From Bacillota bacterium (GTDB lineage Bacteria; Bacillota; Bacilli; Paenibacillales; Paenibacillaceae), in contig JAEWAQ010000036.1 in the NCBI GenBank assembly GCA_023391635.1, positions 1 to 24,414 on the forward strand: a DNA stretch of 24,414 nucleotides. Reading direction: 5' to 3'. A model generated the notes under the pieces. It did not search any database and was not told the origin of the DNA. It was given only the letters and a program-made list of their open reading frames with translations. Positions 14,182-21,519 of this stretch are shown piece by piece (the first letter of the stretch is position 1; every line of letters begins with the position of its first letter). The position numbers were made by a program, and so were the translations under genes.

Positions 14182-15069
14182 CTAGCCTTTGACCGAACCG
14201 AGCAAGACGCCTTTGGCAAAATACTTCTGCAAGAACGGATACACGGCTACGATCGGCAGCATAACCACGACGAGCGCGGCCATTTTGATCGTCTCGGGCG
14301 GCAGCGTCGCCTGCGAAGGATCGAACGAGACCGCCGAAATGTCGCCGATGCTCGTATCGTTCTGCAGGATCAGCTGCTGGAGCAGCACCTGCAGCGGCCA
14401 TTTGGCGGAATCGCGGATGTAGATCAAACCGGCGAAATACGTGTTCCAATAGCCGACTGCAAAAAACAGCGCGAAAGCGGCGATAACCGGCAGCGACAGC
14501 GGCAGGATGATTCTGTACCAGATGACGAAGTCGTTGCAGCCGTCGATTTGCGCGGAGTCTTCGATGCCGGCGGGCAGCGTCTGGAAGAAGCTCTTCACGA
14601 CGAAGATGCTCCAGGCATTCGTCATGACCGGCAGAATGAGCGCCCACAACGAGTCGATCAAGCCGAGCTGATCGACAAGCAAATAATTCGGAATGATGCC
14701 GCCGCCGAACAGCATCGTGATCAGCACCAGCATCAGCATCGTCTGCCGCCCCGGCATCTCTTTCTTCGTGACGGCGTAGGCGAACGAAGTCGTCAGCAGC
14801 AGGCTGAGAATCGTGCCGGCGAGCGCGATGAAGACGGTCGACCGGAACGAGTTGAGGAATGTGTCGGTCGACAGAATGTAGCGGTACGAGTCGAGCGACC
14901 ATTCCTTCGGAAACAGAATAAATTCTCCCGCGACGTAGCTGCCGGGATCCGTGAAGGAAACGGCAAACACATACACGTAAGGAAACAGCATGATCAGGCA
15001 AAGCAGCAGCAGCAGGGCGACGTTCACGCCATCCGCCGCGCGCTCTCCGAACGAACGGCCCGTATTCAC
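14182..15069 (-). CDS. Carbohydrate ABC transporter permease (YtcP/LplC type, CUT1)
   Basis: A 295-residue inner-membrane permease with six membrane segments, typical of the MalG-like subunit. The family start (VNVALLLLLCLIMLFPYVYV), the segment FILFPKEWSLDSYRYIL and the EAA loop region ending IDGCNDFVIWYRIILPLSLP are present. The C-terminus ...VYPFLQKYFAKGVLLGSVKG is the standard ending of this group. It starts with GTG at 15069, with GGAGG 8 nt upstream, only 21 bp after the other permease. It pairs with that permease to form the channel; no ATPase gene is nearby, as in other CUT1 systems energised by a shared MsmX-like ATPase. Confidence 0.95.
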   Translation of the reverse strand: MNTGRSFGERAADGVNVALLLLLCLIMLFPYVYVFAVSFTDPGSYVAGEFILFPKEWSLDSYRYILSTDTFLNSFRSTVFIALAGTILSLLLTTSFAYAVTKKEMPGRQTMLMLVLITMLFGGGIIPNYLLVDQLGLIDSLWALILPVMTNAWSIFVVKSFFQTLPAGIEDSAQIDGCNDFVIWYRIILPLSLPVIAAFALFFAVGYWNTYFAGLIYIRDSAKWPLQVLLQQLILQNDTSIGDISAVSFDPSQATLPPETIKMAALVVVMLPIVAVYPFLQKYFAKGVLLGSVKG

Positions 15070-15090
15070 GGTCTAGTCCTCCACTCTCGT

Positions 15091-16023
15091 CTAGTACAAG
15101 CCGCCGTGCCCGAACCGCTTGGCCAACTGGTTGGCGGTTACGACGAGCAGCAGACTTGCCACCGATTTGAACAGTCCGACAGCCGTTCCGTAACTGAACT
15201 GTCCGGACAGCAACCCTCTTTTGTATACATAAGTATCGAACACTTCCCCGACCGGCTGCACCAGCGGATTGAGCATCAGCAGGACGTGCTCGAAGCCGAC
15301 GTCGAGCATGCTGCCCATGCGCAGGATGACCAGAATAACGATCGTCCCGCGGATCGCCGGCAGCGTAATATGCCAGATTTGACGCAGCCGCTTGGCCCCG
15401 TCGATTCTAGCCGCCTCGTACAACTGCTGATCCACCCCGGCAATCGCCGCCAAAAAAATGATCGTCCCCCACCCGACTTCCTTCCATATGCTTTGCGCCG
15501 TCAGCATCAACCAGAAATAGTCGGGATTCGTAAGCAGGGATTCAGGCTCCCGGCCGAGATGAACGAGCCCTTTATTAATCAAGCCGTAATCGGTCGATAC
15601 GAGCATATAAGTGAAGCTGACAACGACGACCCAAGACAGGAAGTGCGGCAAATAGACGATCGACTGGGTCATTCGTTTCAGCAAGCCGCTGCGCAATTCG
15701 TTAAGCATCAAGCTCAGCACGATTGGCAGCGGGAAGAAGAGCAGCAGGTTAAGCAAGTTGATCGCTAGCGTATTGCGCAACAGCACCCAGAAGTCCTCGT
15801 AGGCGAAAAAATTGCGAAATTGCGCCAGTCCCACCCATTCGCTGTCCCAGAAGCCGCGGAAAGGATTGTAGTCCTGAAACGACAGCACGATGCCCCACAT
15901 CGGCGCGTATTTGAAAATAAGCAAATACAGCAAGGTCGGCGCGGCCAGCACGTAGCACCATTGATGCCTGATCAGCCTGACTTTCCAACCGGCTCTTTTC
16001 TGTTTGATGCCCATCGCAAACAT
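15091..16023 (-). CDS. Carbohydrate ABC transporter permease (LplB/YtcP-partner type, CUT1)
   Basis: A 310-residue MalF-like permease with six membrane segments: QWCYVLAAPTLLYLLIFKYA opening, MWGIVLSFQDYNPFRGF loop, and the EAA motif EAARIDGAKRLRQIWHITLP that docks the ATPase. The C-terminus VTANQLAKRFGHGGLY is typical of LplB homologues. The start is the ATG at 16023, following GGGAGGTGGAACC; the ORF extends 31 codons upstream without support. It is first of the transport/hydrolase genes, 159 bp after the sensor/regulator gene on the same strand. That gap probably holds the operon promoter, although I could not place one with confidence. Confidence 0.95.
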   Translation of the reverse strand: MFAMGIKQKRAGWKVRLIRHQWCYVLAAPTLLYLLIFKYAPMWGIVLSFQDYNPFRGFWDSEWVGLAQFRNFFAYEDFWVLLRNTLAINLLNLLLFFPLPIVLSLMLNELRSGLLKRMTQSIVYLPHFLSWVVVVSFTYMLVSTDYGLINKGLVHLGREPESLLTNPDYFWLMLTAQSIWKEVGWGTIIFLAAIAGVDQQLYEAARIDGAKRLRQIWHITLPAIRGTIVILVILRMGSMLDVGFEHVLLMLNPLVQPVGEVFDTYVYKRGLLSGQFSYGTAVGLFKSVASLLLVVTANQLAKRFGHGGLY

Positions 16024-16103
16024 GGTTCCACCTCCCTTCCTGACCCCAAGTATAGGGAGGATGGAAGCGGCGCGACAGAGGCAGATCTTTACCTGGCGAA
16101 AAG

Positions 16104-16181
16104 GCTGTAGCGGCAACGGTTGGCGGCGTTTCCGACGTTTTTTTTACTTCGCCGAAGCGCGCATCCAAAGATATCTACAGC
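16104..16181. repeat. Inverted 7-mers GCTGTAG / CTACAGC flanking the regulator-permease gap
   Basis: GCTGTAG at 16104-16110 and CTACAGC at 16175-16181 are inverted, 64 bp apart, and each is followed or preceded by a similar CAACCG/CGGTTG segment. They may be half-sites for the AraC-type regulator before the sugar transport genes, or chance in GC-rich DNA. Confidence 0.25.
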
Positions 16182-16182
16182 G

Positions 16183-18504
16183 TTATTGGCGGTTGGCCGC
16201 GCGGTAAGCGTTGGGGGTTACGCCTTCAACTTGCTTGAACACGCGGCGGAACGTCGGCTCCGTATACCCGATCCGCTCGGCGATCGCCGTCACCGTCCAA
16301 TCGGTTTCCGTCAGCAGCCGCTTCGCCTCCTCCGTCCGCAGGCGGGCGACGTAATCGCCGAAGTTGATGCCCTTATGTTGGACGAACAGCCGGCTGAAAT
16401 AAGACGCGTTCAAACCGGCCCGCTCGGCCACAGCGGTCAGCGACAGATCGTCGGCGAGATGCTCCTCCATGTAGGCGATCGCCATGTCGATGCCTTGTTT
16501 GCCGGCAGTCGCTTGCTCCGCAGATATGCGGTCGACGAGAAACGGCAGAAAACGCGTGCGAAACCAGCCTTCCGCCTCGCCGCTCGTCCGGCAGGCAAGC
16601 AGCGTATCCATCGCGTTCATTTGCACCAGATCGTCAGCGCCCTCATGGGAGATTCTGGACAGAGCGAGAAACAAATGCACATAAGTTTGCCGCACGAGCG
16701 AGGCCGAGTAGCCCTCCTGCGTGCAGACGGCCGCAAACTCCGCGAACCGCTCCAGCACATCCTGTAGTTGGCCCTGGCGAACCGCCATGACGAGCGCCTG
16801 CTCCTGCTCCAGCGGATACGTATAGGCGCCGTGGTAAGGCGTAACGTCCCCGATGTCGATCGTGCGGTTGCCGCCTTTGACCAGCCGGTAACGCAGCGCC
16901 TCCTGGGCTTCATCGTACGATTTTCCGAGCTCCCCGATGAAGGCTCGCGTGCCCCCGATCCCGATCGATACGGCAAATTTCAAATGCGCTTCCACAGCGG
17001 CGCGAATCGCGTCGCCCGCCTCGTGCGCCTCCGCGTAGACGGCGGAAGGCTCCGCATCGCTCGGAAACGTGAGCACAACGGCTACCCGCGCGGCGTCGGC
17101 CAGCACCACCGCCTCCCCGTCGACCTCGCGGGCCGACAACACGTCCTTGGCGATGTTGGCGATGGCGAACAGAATAAGCTGCTTGTCCCGTTCCCCGAAC
17201 CGTCCGTCGGCGTCGAACCGTTCCGGCTCCGCGACGATGACCTTGAACGCGCCTTGCGGCCTTATGCGGTGCAGTTCGCAATGCCGGACGATTTCGGCCG
17301 TCGGCTCGTTGGCGTAATAATGATACAGAAGCCGGGAAAGAAACATTTCGCGCAGCACGCCCGCGTTCTGGGCCGTAAAGCTTGCGATCCGACTTTCCAG
17401 CTGCGACCAGTTGTTGCGGATGTAGCCCCATTCGTCCAGCGTACCCGACTCGGCATCATCTCCCGTTCCGGTCCCGGCCAAGCCCCGCTCCAGCTTGTGC
17501 TGCCGGTTGAGGAGTTCGGATAATGGCGCGTATAGGCGTCTGGAATTGAGCACGGTGAGCATAACGCCGATCAACGAGGATAGACAGCCGACCAGCAGCG
17601 TGAAGCCAATGATTTTCGAGCGGTAGGAGAACAGGTCGTTGCCCTGAATTTCGTTGACGATCGTCCAACCGTTGTAGGCGGACCGGCTGAAGCTGACAAT
17701 GACTCCATGGGCGCGGTCGGTGAACGAGCCTAACGTCTCCCCGCCGGCCGCCTTCTCCCCCCACCGCTCCGTCGTCCGGAACGTTGTGCCGATCAGCGCT
17801 TTGTCCGGATGCGAGACGATGCGCCGGTTCGCGTCGATGACGATCGTGTTGCCGCCGGCTTGCAAATAATGAAAGAAATCCGCCTCCGGAAAAGCGATCG
17901 CAATATAGCCTTGCGCTGTCGCGGCGAACAACGGGAACGGGCGCACAAAATAGATAAGCGGCCCTTCGTTGCCGGTAGTGCCCGGGGAGACCGGTTGCCG
18001 GGAGAACGTCCAGACGGTGCCGCCGGCAAAATCCAGGGTGCGGAAGAATGCATCCGTCCGTTCCATTTCGTCTCCGGACCGGTAGCCGAACGCCGTCGAC
18101 AAACTCAGCCGCTGTCTGGGCAAGTAAAGCTCCACGCTGTACGCTTTGGGAATGGTCTGTTTGACCAGATTGATTTTTTTATTCAACTCGAACAAGGAGA
18201 TGATGTCCTGCTGCAAATCCGTCCGATATGCCGCATGGACGATGTCGTTGTCGAACAGCAGGCTCGTTGTCGCCTGCTCTGCCTCGTAGAGCGAGGTGTC
18301 CAACCGTTGCCGCATTTGCTCGAGCGTCTGCATCGACGCCTGCTTGACCTGCTGTTCCAGACTGGCGGACATCATCCAGTAGGACAGGACGGAGCTCACC
18401 AGCAACGGAATGAATACGGCAAACAGCCCCAAATACAGCAATCGAAGAAAATATCTGCGGTTCAAGCGAAATTTCAGGAGCACACGACCCATCTTCGCCG
18501 TCAT
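16183..18504 (-). CDS. Membrane-bound AraC-family sensor/regulator of the sugar operon
   Basis: A 773-residue one-component membrane regulator. A basic N-terminus is followed by a first membrane segment (FLRLLYLGLFAVFIPLLVSSV, about residues 20-42), an extracellular sensor region to about 290, and a second membrane segment (IIGFTLLVGCLSSLIGVMLT, about 295-317). A cytoplasmic middle region follows, with a degenerate cyclase-like block (FAVSIGIGG). The C-terminal AraC pair of helix-turn-helices runs about 670-770 (MEEHLADDLSLTAVAERAGL; YFSRLFVQHKGINFGDYV; AIAERIGYTEPTFRRVFKQ). Such proteins in Paenibacillus sense extracellular sugar and switch on adjacent CUT1 genes. The start chosen is ATG 18504, after AAGGAGG with a somewhat long 11-nt spacing; a GTG at 18537 is the alternative. 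Confidence 0.88.
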   Translation of the reverse strand: MTAKMGRVLLKFRLNRRYFLRLLYLGLFAVFIPLLVSSVLSYWMMSASLEQQVKQASMQTLEQMRQRLDTSLYEAEQATTSLLFDNDIVHAAYRTDLQQDIISLFELNKKINLVKQTIPKAYSVELYLPRQRLSLSTAFGYRSGDEMERTDAFFRTLDFAGGTVWTFSRQPVSPGTTGNEGPLIYFVRPFPLFAATAQGYIAIAFPEADFFHYLQAGGNTIVIDANRRIVSHPDKALIGTTFRTTERWGEKAAGGETLGSFTDRAHGVIVSFSRSAYNGWTIVNEIQGNDLFSYRSKIIGFTLLVGCLSSLIGVMLTVLNSRRLYAPLSELLNRQHKLERGLAGTGTGDDAESGTLDEWGYIRNNWSQLESRIASFTAQNAGVLREMFLSRLLYHYYANEPTAEIVRHCELHRIRPQGAFKVIVAEPERFDADGRFGERDKQLILFAIANIAKDVLSAREVDGEAVVLADAARVAVVLTFPSDAEPSAVYAEAHEAGDAIRAAVEAHLKFAVSIGIGGTRAFIGELGKSYDEAQEALRYRLVKGGNRTIDIGDVTPYHGAYTYPLEQEQALVMAVRQGQLQDVLERFAEFAAVCTQEGYSASLVRQTYVHLFLALSRISHEGADDLVQMNAMDTLLACRTSGEAEGWFRTRFLPFLVDRISAEQATAGKQGIDMAIAYMEEHLADDLSLTAVAERAGLNASYFSRLFVQHKGINFGDYVARLRTEEAKRLLTETDWTVTAIAERIGYTEPTFRRVFKQVEGVTPNAYRAANRQ

Positions 18505-18697
18505 CGCTGCCCTAGCCTCCTTCGTTGTCGCGACCACTCAGCTTCCCCCCGCACCTATGAAGTTGTGTTATATTTTAGTTGAAATATCAGCATTGTGTCT
18601 ACTGAGGATGAATGAATATTATCGGACATGCGCGGCCCGCGGTCCATTTCACTGGTGAGGACGGGACGGAGAGGAATAACGGGGTTTGATTCCCTGC

Positions 18698-18727
18698 TTG
18701 TTTTTTGATATATCACCTGATATATTA
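18698..18727 (+). promoter_or_regulatory. GntR gene promoter with tandem TGATATAT(C/T)A operator boxes
   Basis: TTGTTT (18698-18703), a 17-bp spacer and TATATT (18721-18726) form a sigma-A-like promoter. TGATATATCA (18706-18715, a perfect dyad) sits in the spacer and TGATATATTA (18718-18727) covers the -10, 12 bp apart. Binding there would block transcription. The same box recurs at 21467 before the last gene of the operon. Confidence 0.65.
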
Positions 18728-18752
18728 AAGAAAAAAGTTAGTGGGTGATTGT

Positions 18753-19448
18753 ATGCGCAACAGTCTGGAGTCCACGGTCCATGAACGGCTAACCGGCCGG
18801 CAGGATATGAAGGAAGCGATCTATGAAAAGCTGAAAGAGATGATCATGAAGCGCGATTTCACACCGAACGAGCGAATCGACGCCGCCGAAATCGCCGAGA
18901 GGTTCGGAATCAGCCGAACTCCCGTGCGCGACGCCCTCAATATGCTCGATGCGGAAGGGTTCATCAAGACCGTTCCGCGCCAGGGGATTTATGTAAAAGG
19001 AATTTACCGCCAAGATTTGATTGAGCTGTTCCAGTATCGGGAGATGGTCGAGCTTTTTGCGCTGGAAGCCGGCTTCGAATTGCTGCGCGCCGATGCGAAG
19101 GAGATCGCCTCTGCCGTCGATCGCTTCGAAACGTTTCTCGAATCCGACACCTACGACGGTTCCCAGGTCATGGACGCCGACATTCAGCTGCATAGGGCGA
19201 TCGTCGCCTCTACGCGCAACAGGGTCATTATCGATTACTACGATAAAGTCAACGGACATGTCCAAATGGCCCGGGCGTATTACTTGCAGGATTTGCTCCG
19301 TATCAAGCAGGCGCATTTGGAGCACCGATCGCTTCTACAAGCCCTGGAAGAAGGTGATAAGGAGGAGGCAAAGCTTCAACTGAAGCGGCACCTGGAACAA
19401 ACGTTGGCCAATCTGCTTGCGATCATCGACATTTACAAAGTTTTTTAG
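18753..19448 (+). CDS. GntR family transcriptional regulator (FCD/FadR subfamily)
   Basis: A 231-residue regulator. The N-terminal winged helix contains EAIYEKLKEMIMKRDFTPNE and IDAAEIAERFGISRTPVRDAL, then a LDAEGFI.TVPRQGIYV wing. The C-terminal all-helical FCD ligand domain has the metal-ligand pattern D-x(3)-H (DADIQLHRAIV) and later histidines (AHLEHRSLL, KRHLEQTL). Family members repress catabolic operons and release DNA on binding an organic acid. The start is the ATG at 18753, preceded by GTGGGTGAT; a GTG at 18741 is possible. It leads the operon: its stop overlaps the ribosome site of the next gene. Boxes in its own promoter suggest autoregulation. Confidence 0.92.
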   Translation: MRNSLESTVHERLTGRQDMKEAIYEKLKEMIMKRDFTPNERIDAAEIAERFGISRTPVRDALNMLDAEGFIKTVPRQGIYVKGIYRQDLIELFQYREMVELFALEAGFELLRADAKEIASAVDRFETFLESDTYDGSQVMDADIQLHRAIVASTRNRVIIDYYDKVNGHVQMARAYYLQDLLRIKQAHLEHRSLLQALEEGDKEEAKLQLKRHLEQTLANLLAIIDIYKVF

Positions 19449-19464
19449 GAGGTAGCCCTTAATC
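19447..19464 (+). promoter_or_regulatory. Ribosome site pointing to a non-AUG (ATC) start for the M24 gene
   Basis: AGGAGG (19447-19452) overlaps the GntR stop. Nine bases later an ATC codon (19462-19464) is in frame with the M24 gene. Between the in-frame TAG at 19453 and the ATG at 19492 there is no ATG, GTG or TTG. The ATG at 19492 lies 39 bp from the site, too far for it. Confidence 0.45.
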
Positions 19465-19491
19465 GAACATTATAAAAAGCTTCAGTCGCTA

Positions 19492-20631
19492 ATGGAAGCG
19501 GACGGTTTAGACGCGATTGTATGCAGGCTGCCGGAAAATGTCCTTTTTCTGACCGGCTATTGGCCGGTCAGCGGTATCGACTGCGTCGTTTGCCCCAGAT
19601 CCGGGAAGCCGGTCCTGCTGGCCGCGTTACTCGAAGAGGAGTACATGGCGAAAAACAGAATCGAAGACGTGCGCTTCTTCCCGTACGGGACACTCACATC
19701 GGGCGACGTCTACGAGCAGATCGCTCGCCTGCTGCGCGGCGTTGCCGGCGATTACGGCTTGCTAGGCAAAGCGGTAGGTTTCGAAGCCGGCTTCGAAACC
19801 GTTGCGCCTCCTTTCAATTCGGCGGAGCCCCCTTTTCCCGCCCTCCGGACACGGAGCATGATCGAAGCTTCCTTCCGCACGGCGGATCTGCACGACGCCG
19901 CCCCCTTGCTCTATGAAGCGAGAGCGGTGAAATCGGATTACGATATCGATCAGCTGAAAATCGTTCACGAAATCGCAGGGTGGGGATTGTCAGCCTTCGT
20001 GGAAAAGCTGAAGCCCGGAGCGACGGAGATCGAAGTATCATCGGCCGTGGAAGCGGAAATTGCCCGGGCAGGTCATGGCTACAAGGGCATGCAGCACGTC
20101 CGCGCATGGGCGCAGTTGATGACCGGCGAGCGGTCTTCGCGAGCCTTCAGCCCTTTTCCGGCATCGAGCGGCAAGGAGATCCGGCCGGGCGACATCGCGG
20201 TATTGGAGCTTGCCGTCGTGGCGGACGGCTACTGGGCCGATTTAACCCGGACCCGCGCCGTCGGCTCCGCGACGAATGAGCAGCTACGGGCTTACCGGGC
20301 AATTCAGGACGCACACGTAAAAATAAGCCGGGTGCTGAGAGAAGGGATCACGGGAGCCGAAGCGGACGCGGCAGCCAGACAGGCAGTTGCAGAGGCCGGG
20401 TATGGCAGCGAGTTTATTCATCTGACCGGCCATGGCTTGGGCTTCAAATACCATGAGCCTTCACCGCTGCTTCATCCCGATTCGCATGCGGTTCTCAAGG
20501 CGGGTATGGTGACGTCCGTCGAACCGGGGATCTACCGTAGCGGCGAATGGGGGATGCGGGTGGAGGAGAACGTCGTCATCGGAAAAGAAGGAGCGCTGTA
20601 TTTGTCCACCTTTTCAACAGAACTTATCTAA
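19492..20631 (+). CDS. M24 family metallopeptidase-like protein (aminopeptidase P/creatinase fold)
   Basis: Residues 1-130 form a creatinase-type N-terminal domain (DGLDAIVCRLPENVLFLTGYWP); the rest is the pita-bread catalytic domain. Metal-site blocks are LELAVVADGYWADLTRT, HLTGHGLGFKYHEP, VEPGIY and RVEENVV. The first ligand, normally Asp, is Glu here (in VLELA), exactly 11 residues before the second (ADLTRT); the His and two Glu ligands are kept. Members include Xaa-Pro peptidases, prolidase, creatinase and ectoine hydrolase, so the substrate may not be a peptide. The first in-frame ATG is 19492, but it has no ribosome site, and AGGAGG at 19447-19452 fits the in-frame ATC at 19462, which would add IEHYKKLQSL, the expected N-terminal helix. 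It is cytoplasmic and second in the GntR operon. Confidence 0.88.
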   Translation: MEADGLDAIVCRLPENVLFLTGYWPVSGIDCVVCPRSGKPVLLAALLEEEYMAKNRIEDVRFFPYGTLTSGDVYEQIARLLRGVAGDYGLLGKAVGFEAGFETVAPPFNSAEPPFPALRTRSMIEASFRTADLHDAAPLLYEARAVKSDYDIDQLKIVHEIAGWGLSAFVEKLKPGATEIEVSSAVEAEIARAGHGYKGMQHVRAWAQLMTGERSSRAFSPFPASSGKEIRPGDIAVLELAVVADGYWADLTRTRAVGSATNEQLRAYRAIQDAHVKISRVLREGITGAEADAAARQAVAEAGYGSEFIHLTGHGLGFKYHEPSPLLHPDSHAVLKAGMVTSVEPGIYRSGEWGMRVEENVVIGKEGALYLSTFSTELI

Positions 20632-20661
20632 TTTATCTATGGAGATAACGGAGGAGAAGCC

Positions 20662-21447
20662 ATGACCAGATTAGCGGGGAAAACAGCCGTCGTTACGGGC
20701 GGAACGGCCGGCATCGGCGCCGGCATCGCCAAAACGTTCGCCAGGGAAGGCGCGAACGTCGCCATTGTCGGGAGAAACGAGGAGCGCGGAAGGCAGGTCG
20801 TGCAAGCCGTGGAAAGCTTCGGCGTCCGCGGGCTGTTCGTTCAGGCGGACGTCGGCGTGAAGGAGGACGTTGTCCGGTACATCGGAGAGACGTTGTCCGC
20901 CTTTGGCGGAGTGCAGATCATGGTGAACAACGCCGCGATCATTCATCAGGCGAAAGTGGTGGATACGCGGGAGGAAGATTGGGAGCGCATCATCCGGAAC
21001 AATCTGACCAGCTGCTTCCTGGGCAGCAAATACGCCGCGCAAGCGATGATCGATCTGGGCAGGGGCGGCCGAATCATTAACGTCTCCTCCATTCATGCCG
21101 TGCTCTCGGAGCCTTCCTGTTCCGCTTACACGGCAGCCAAGGGCGGCATCGAGGCGTTCACCCGAACGTTAGCTACGGAGCTCGCTCCCCACAAGATCAC
21201 GGCGAATATCCTGGCTCCCGGAGCCACGTACACGGAGTTGACGATCCCGATGTATACGCCGTCCGTGAAGGAAGCGCTGTTTAAACGGATTCCTCTGAAG
21301 GACATCGCCCAGCCCGAGGATATCGCTAATGCAGCATTGTTTCTCGCTTCCGACGAATCCCGGTACATGACGGGATCCACACTGACGATCGACGGCGGTT
21401 ATGTGATGGACGGCAGTTTGCCGGATGCGGCTTACTGGGAGGAGTGA
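20662..21447 (+). CDS. SDR family oxidoreductase
   Basis: A 261-residue classical short-chain dehydrogenase/reductase. The cofactor motif TGGTAGIG lies near residues 12-19, NNAAI near 90, the catalytic serine in INVSSIHAV (about 142), and Tyr156-x3-Lys160 in SAYTAAKGG. After strand beta-2, the segment VGRNEERG has an Arg that can accept the NADP phosphate, so NADPH is plausible. The C-terminal ASDESRYMTGSTLTIDGGY is standard. It oxidises or reduces a small alcohol or ketone; the substrate is unknown. The ATG at 20662 follows GGAGGAGAAGCC. It starts 30 bp after the M24 gene and belongs to the same operon. Confidence 0.95.
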   Translation: MTRLAGKTAVVTGGTAGIGAGIAKTFAREGANVAIVGRNEERGRQVVQAVESFGVRGLFVQADVGVKEDVVRYIGETLSAFGGVQIMVNNAAIIHQAKVVDTREEDWERIIRNNLTSCFLGSKYAAQAMIDLGRGGRIINVSSIHAVLSEPSCSAYTAAKGGIEAFTRTLATELAPHKITANILAPGATYTELTIPMYTPSVKEALFKRIPLKDIAQPEDIANAALFLASDESRYMTGSTLTIDGGYVMDGSLPDAAYWEE

Positions 21448-21450
21448 CGT

Positions 21451-21485
21451 TTTTTTAAGACTTTTCTGATATATCAATAGAAATT
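21451..21485 (+). promoter_or_regulatory. TGATATATCA operator box before the AllD-like gene, possible internal promoter
   Basis: A perfect TGATATATCA lies at 21467-21476, identical to the box in the GntR promoter. It sits between a weak TTAAGA (21455-21460) and TAGAAA (21478-21483) spaced 17 bp, which could be an internal promoter blocked by the same regulator. The 72-bp gap here is the largest inside the operon. Confidence 0.5.
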
Positions 21486-21519
21486 TCAGAAGACAGAGAA
21501 ATAGAAGGAGAAACATGCG

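Noticed and set aside
14122..15768. A 548-codon plus-strand ORF opposite the two permease genes
   Set aside because: Very long but composed of Arg, Gln, His and Asp-rich low-quality sequence, antisense to two clear permeases; it is a GC-rich shadow.
16131..16160. Hairpin ACTTCG/CGAAG next to a T-run as a terminator of the regulator gene
   Set aside because: The T-run precedes the hairpin on the plus strand and becomes an A-run after it on the minus strand, so the polarity is wrong for the minus-strand gene.
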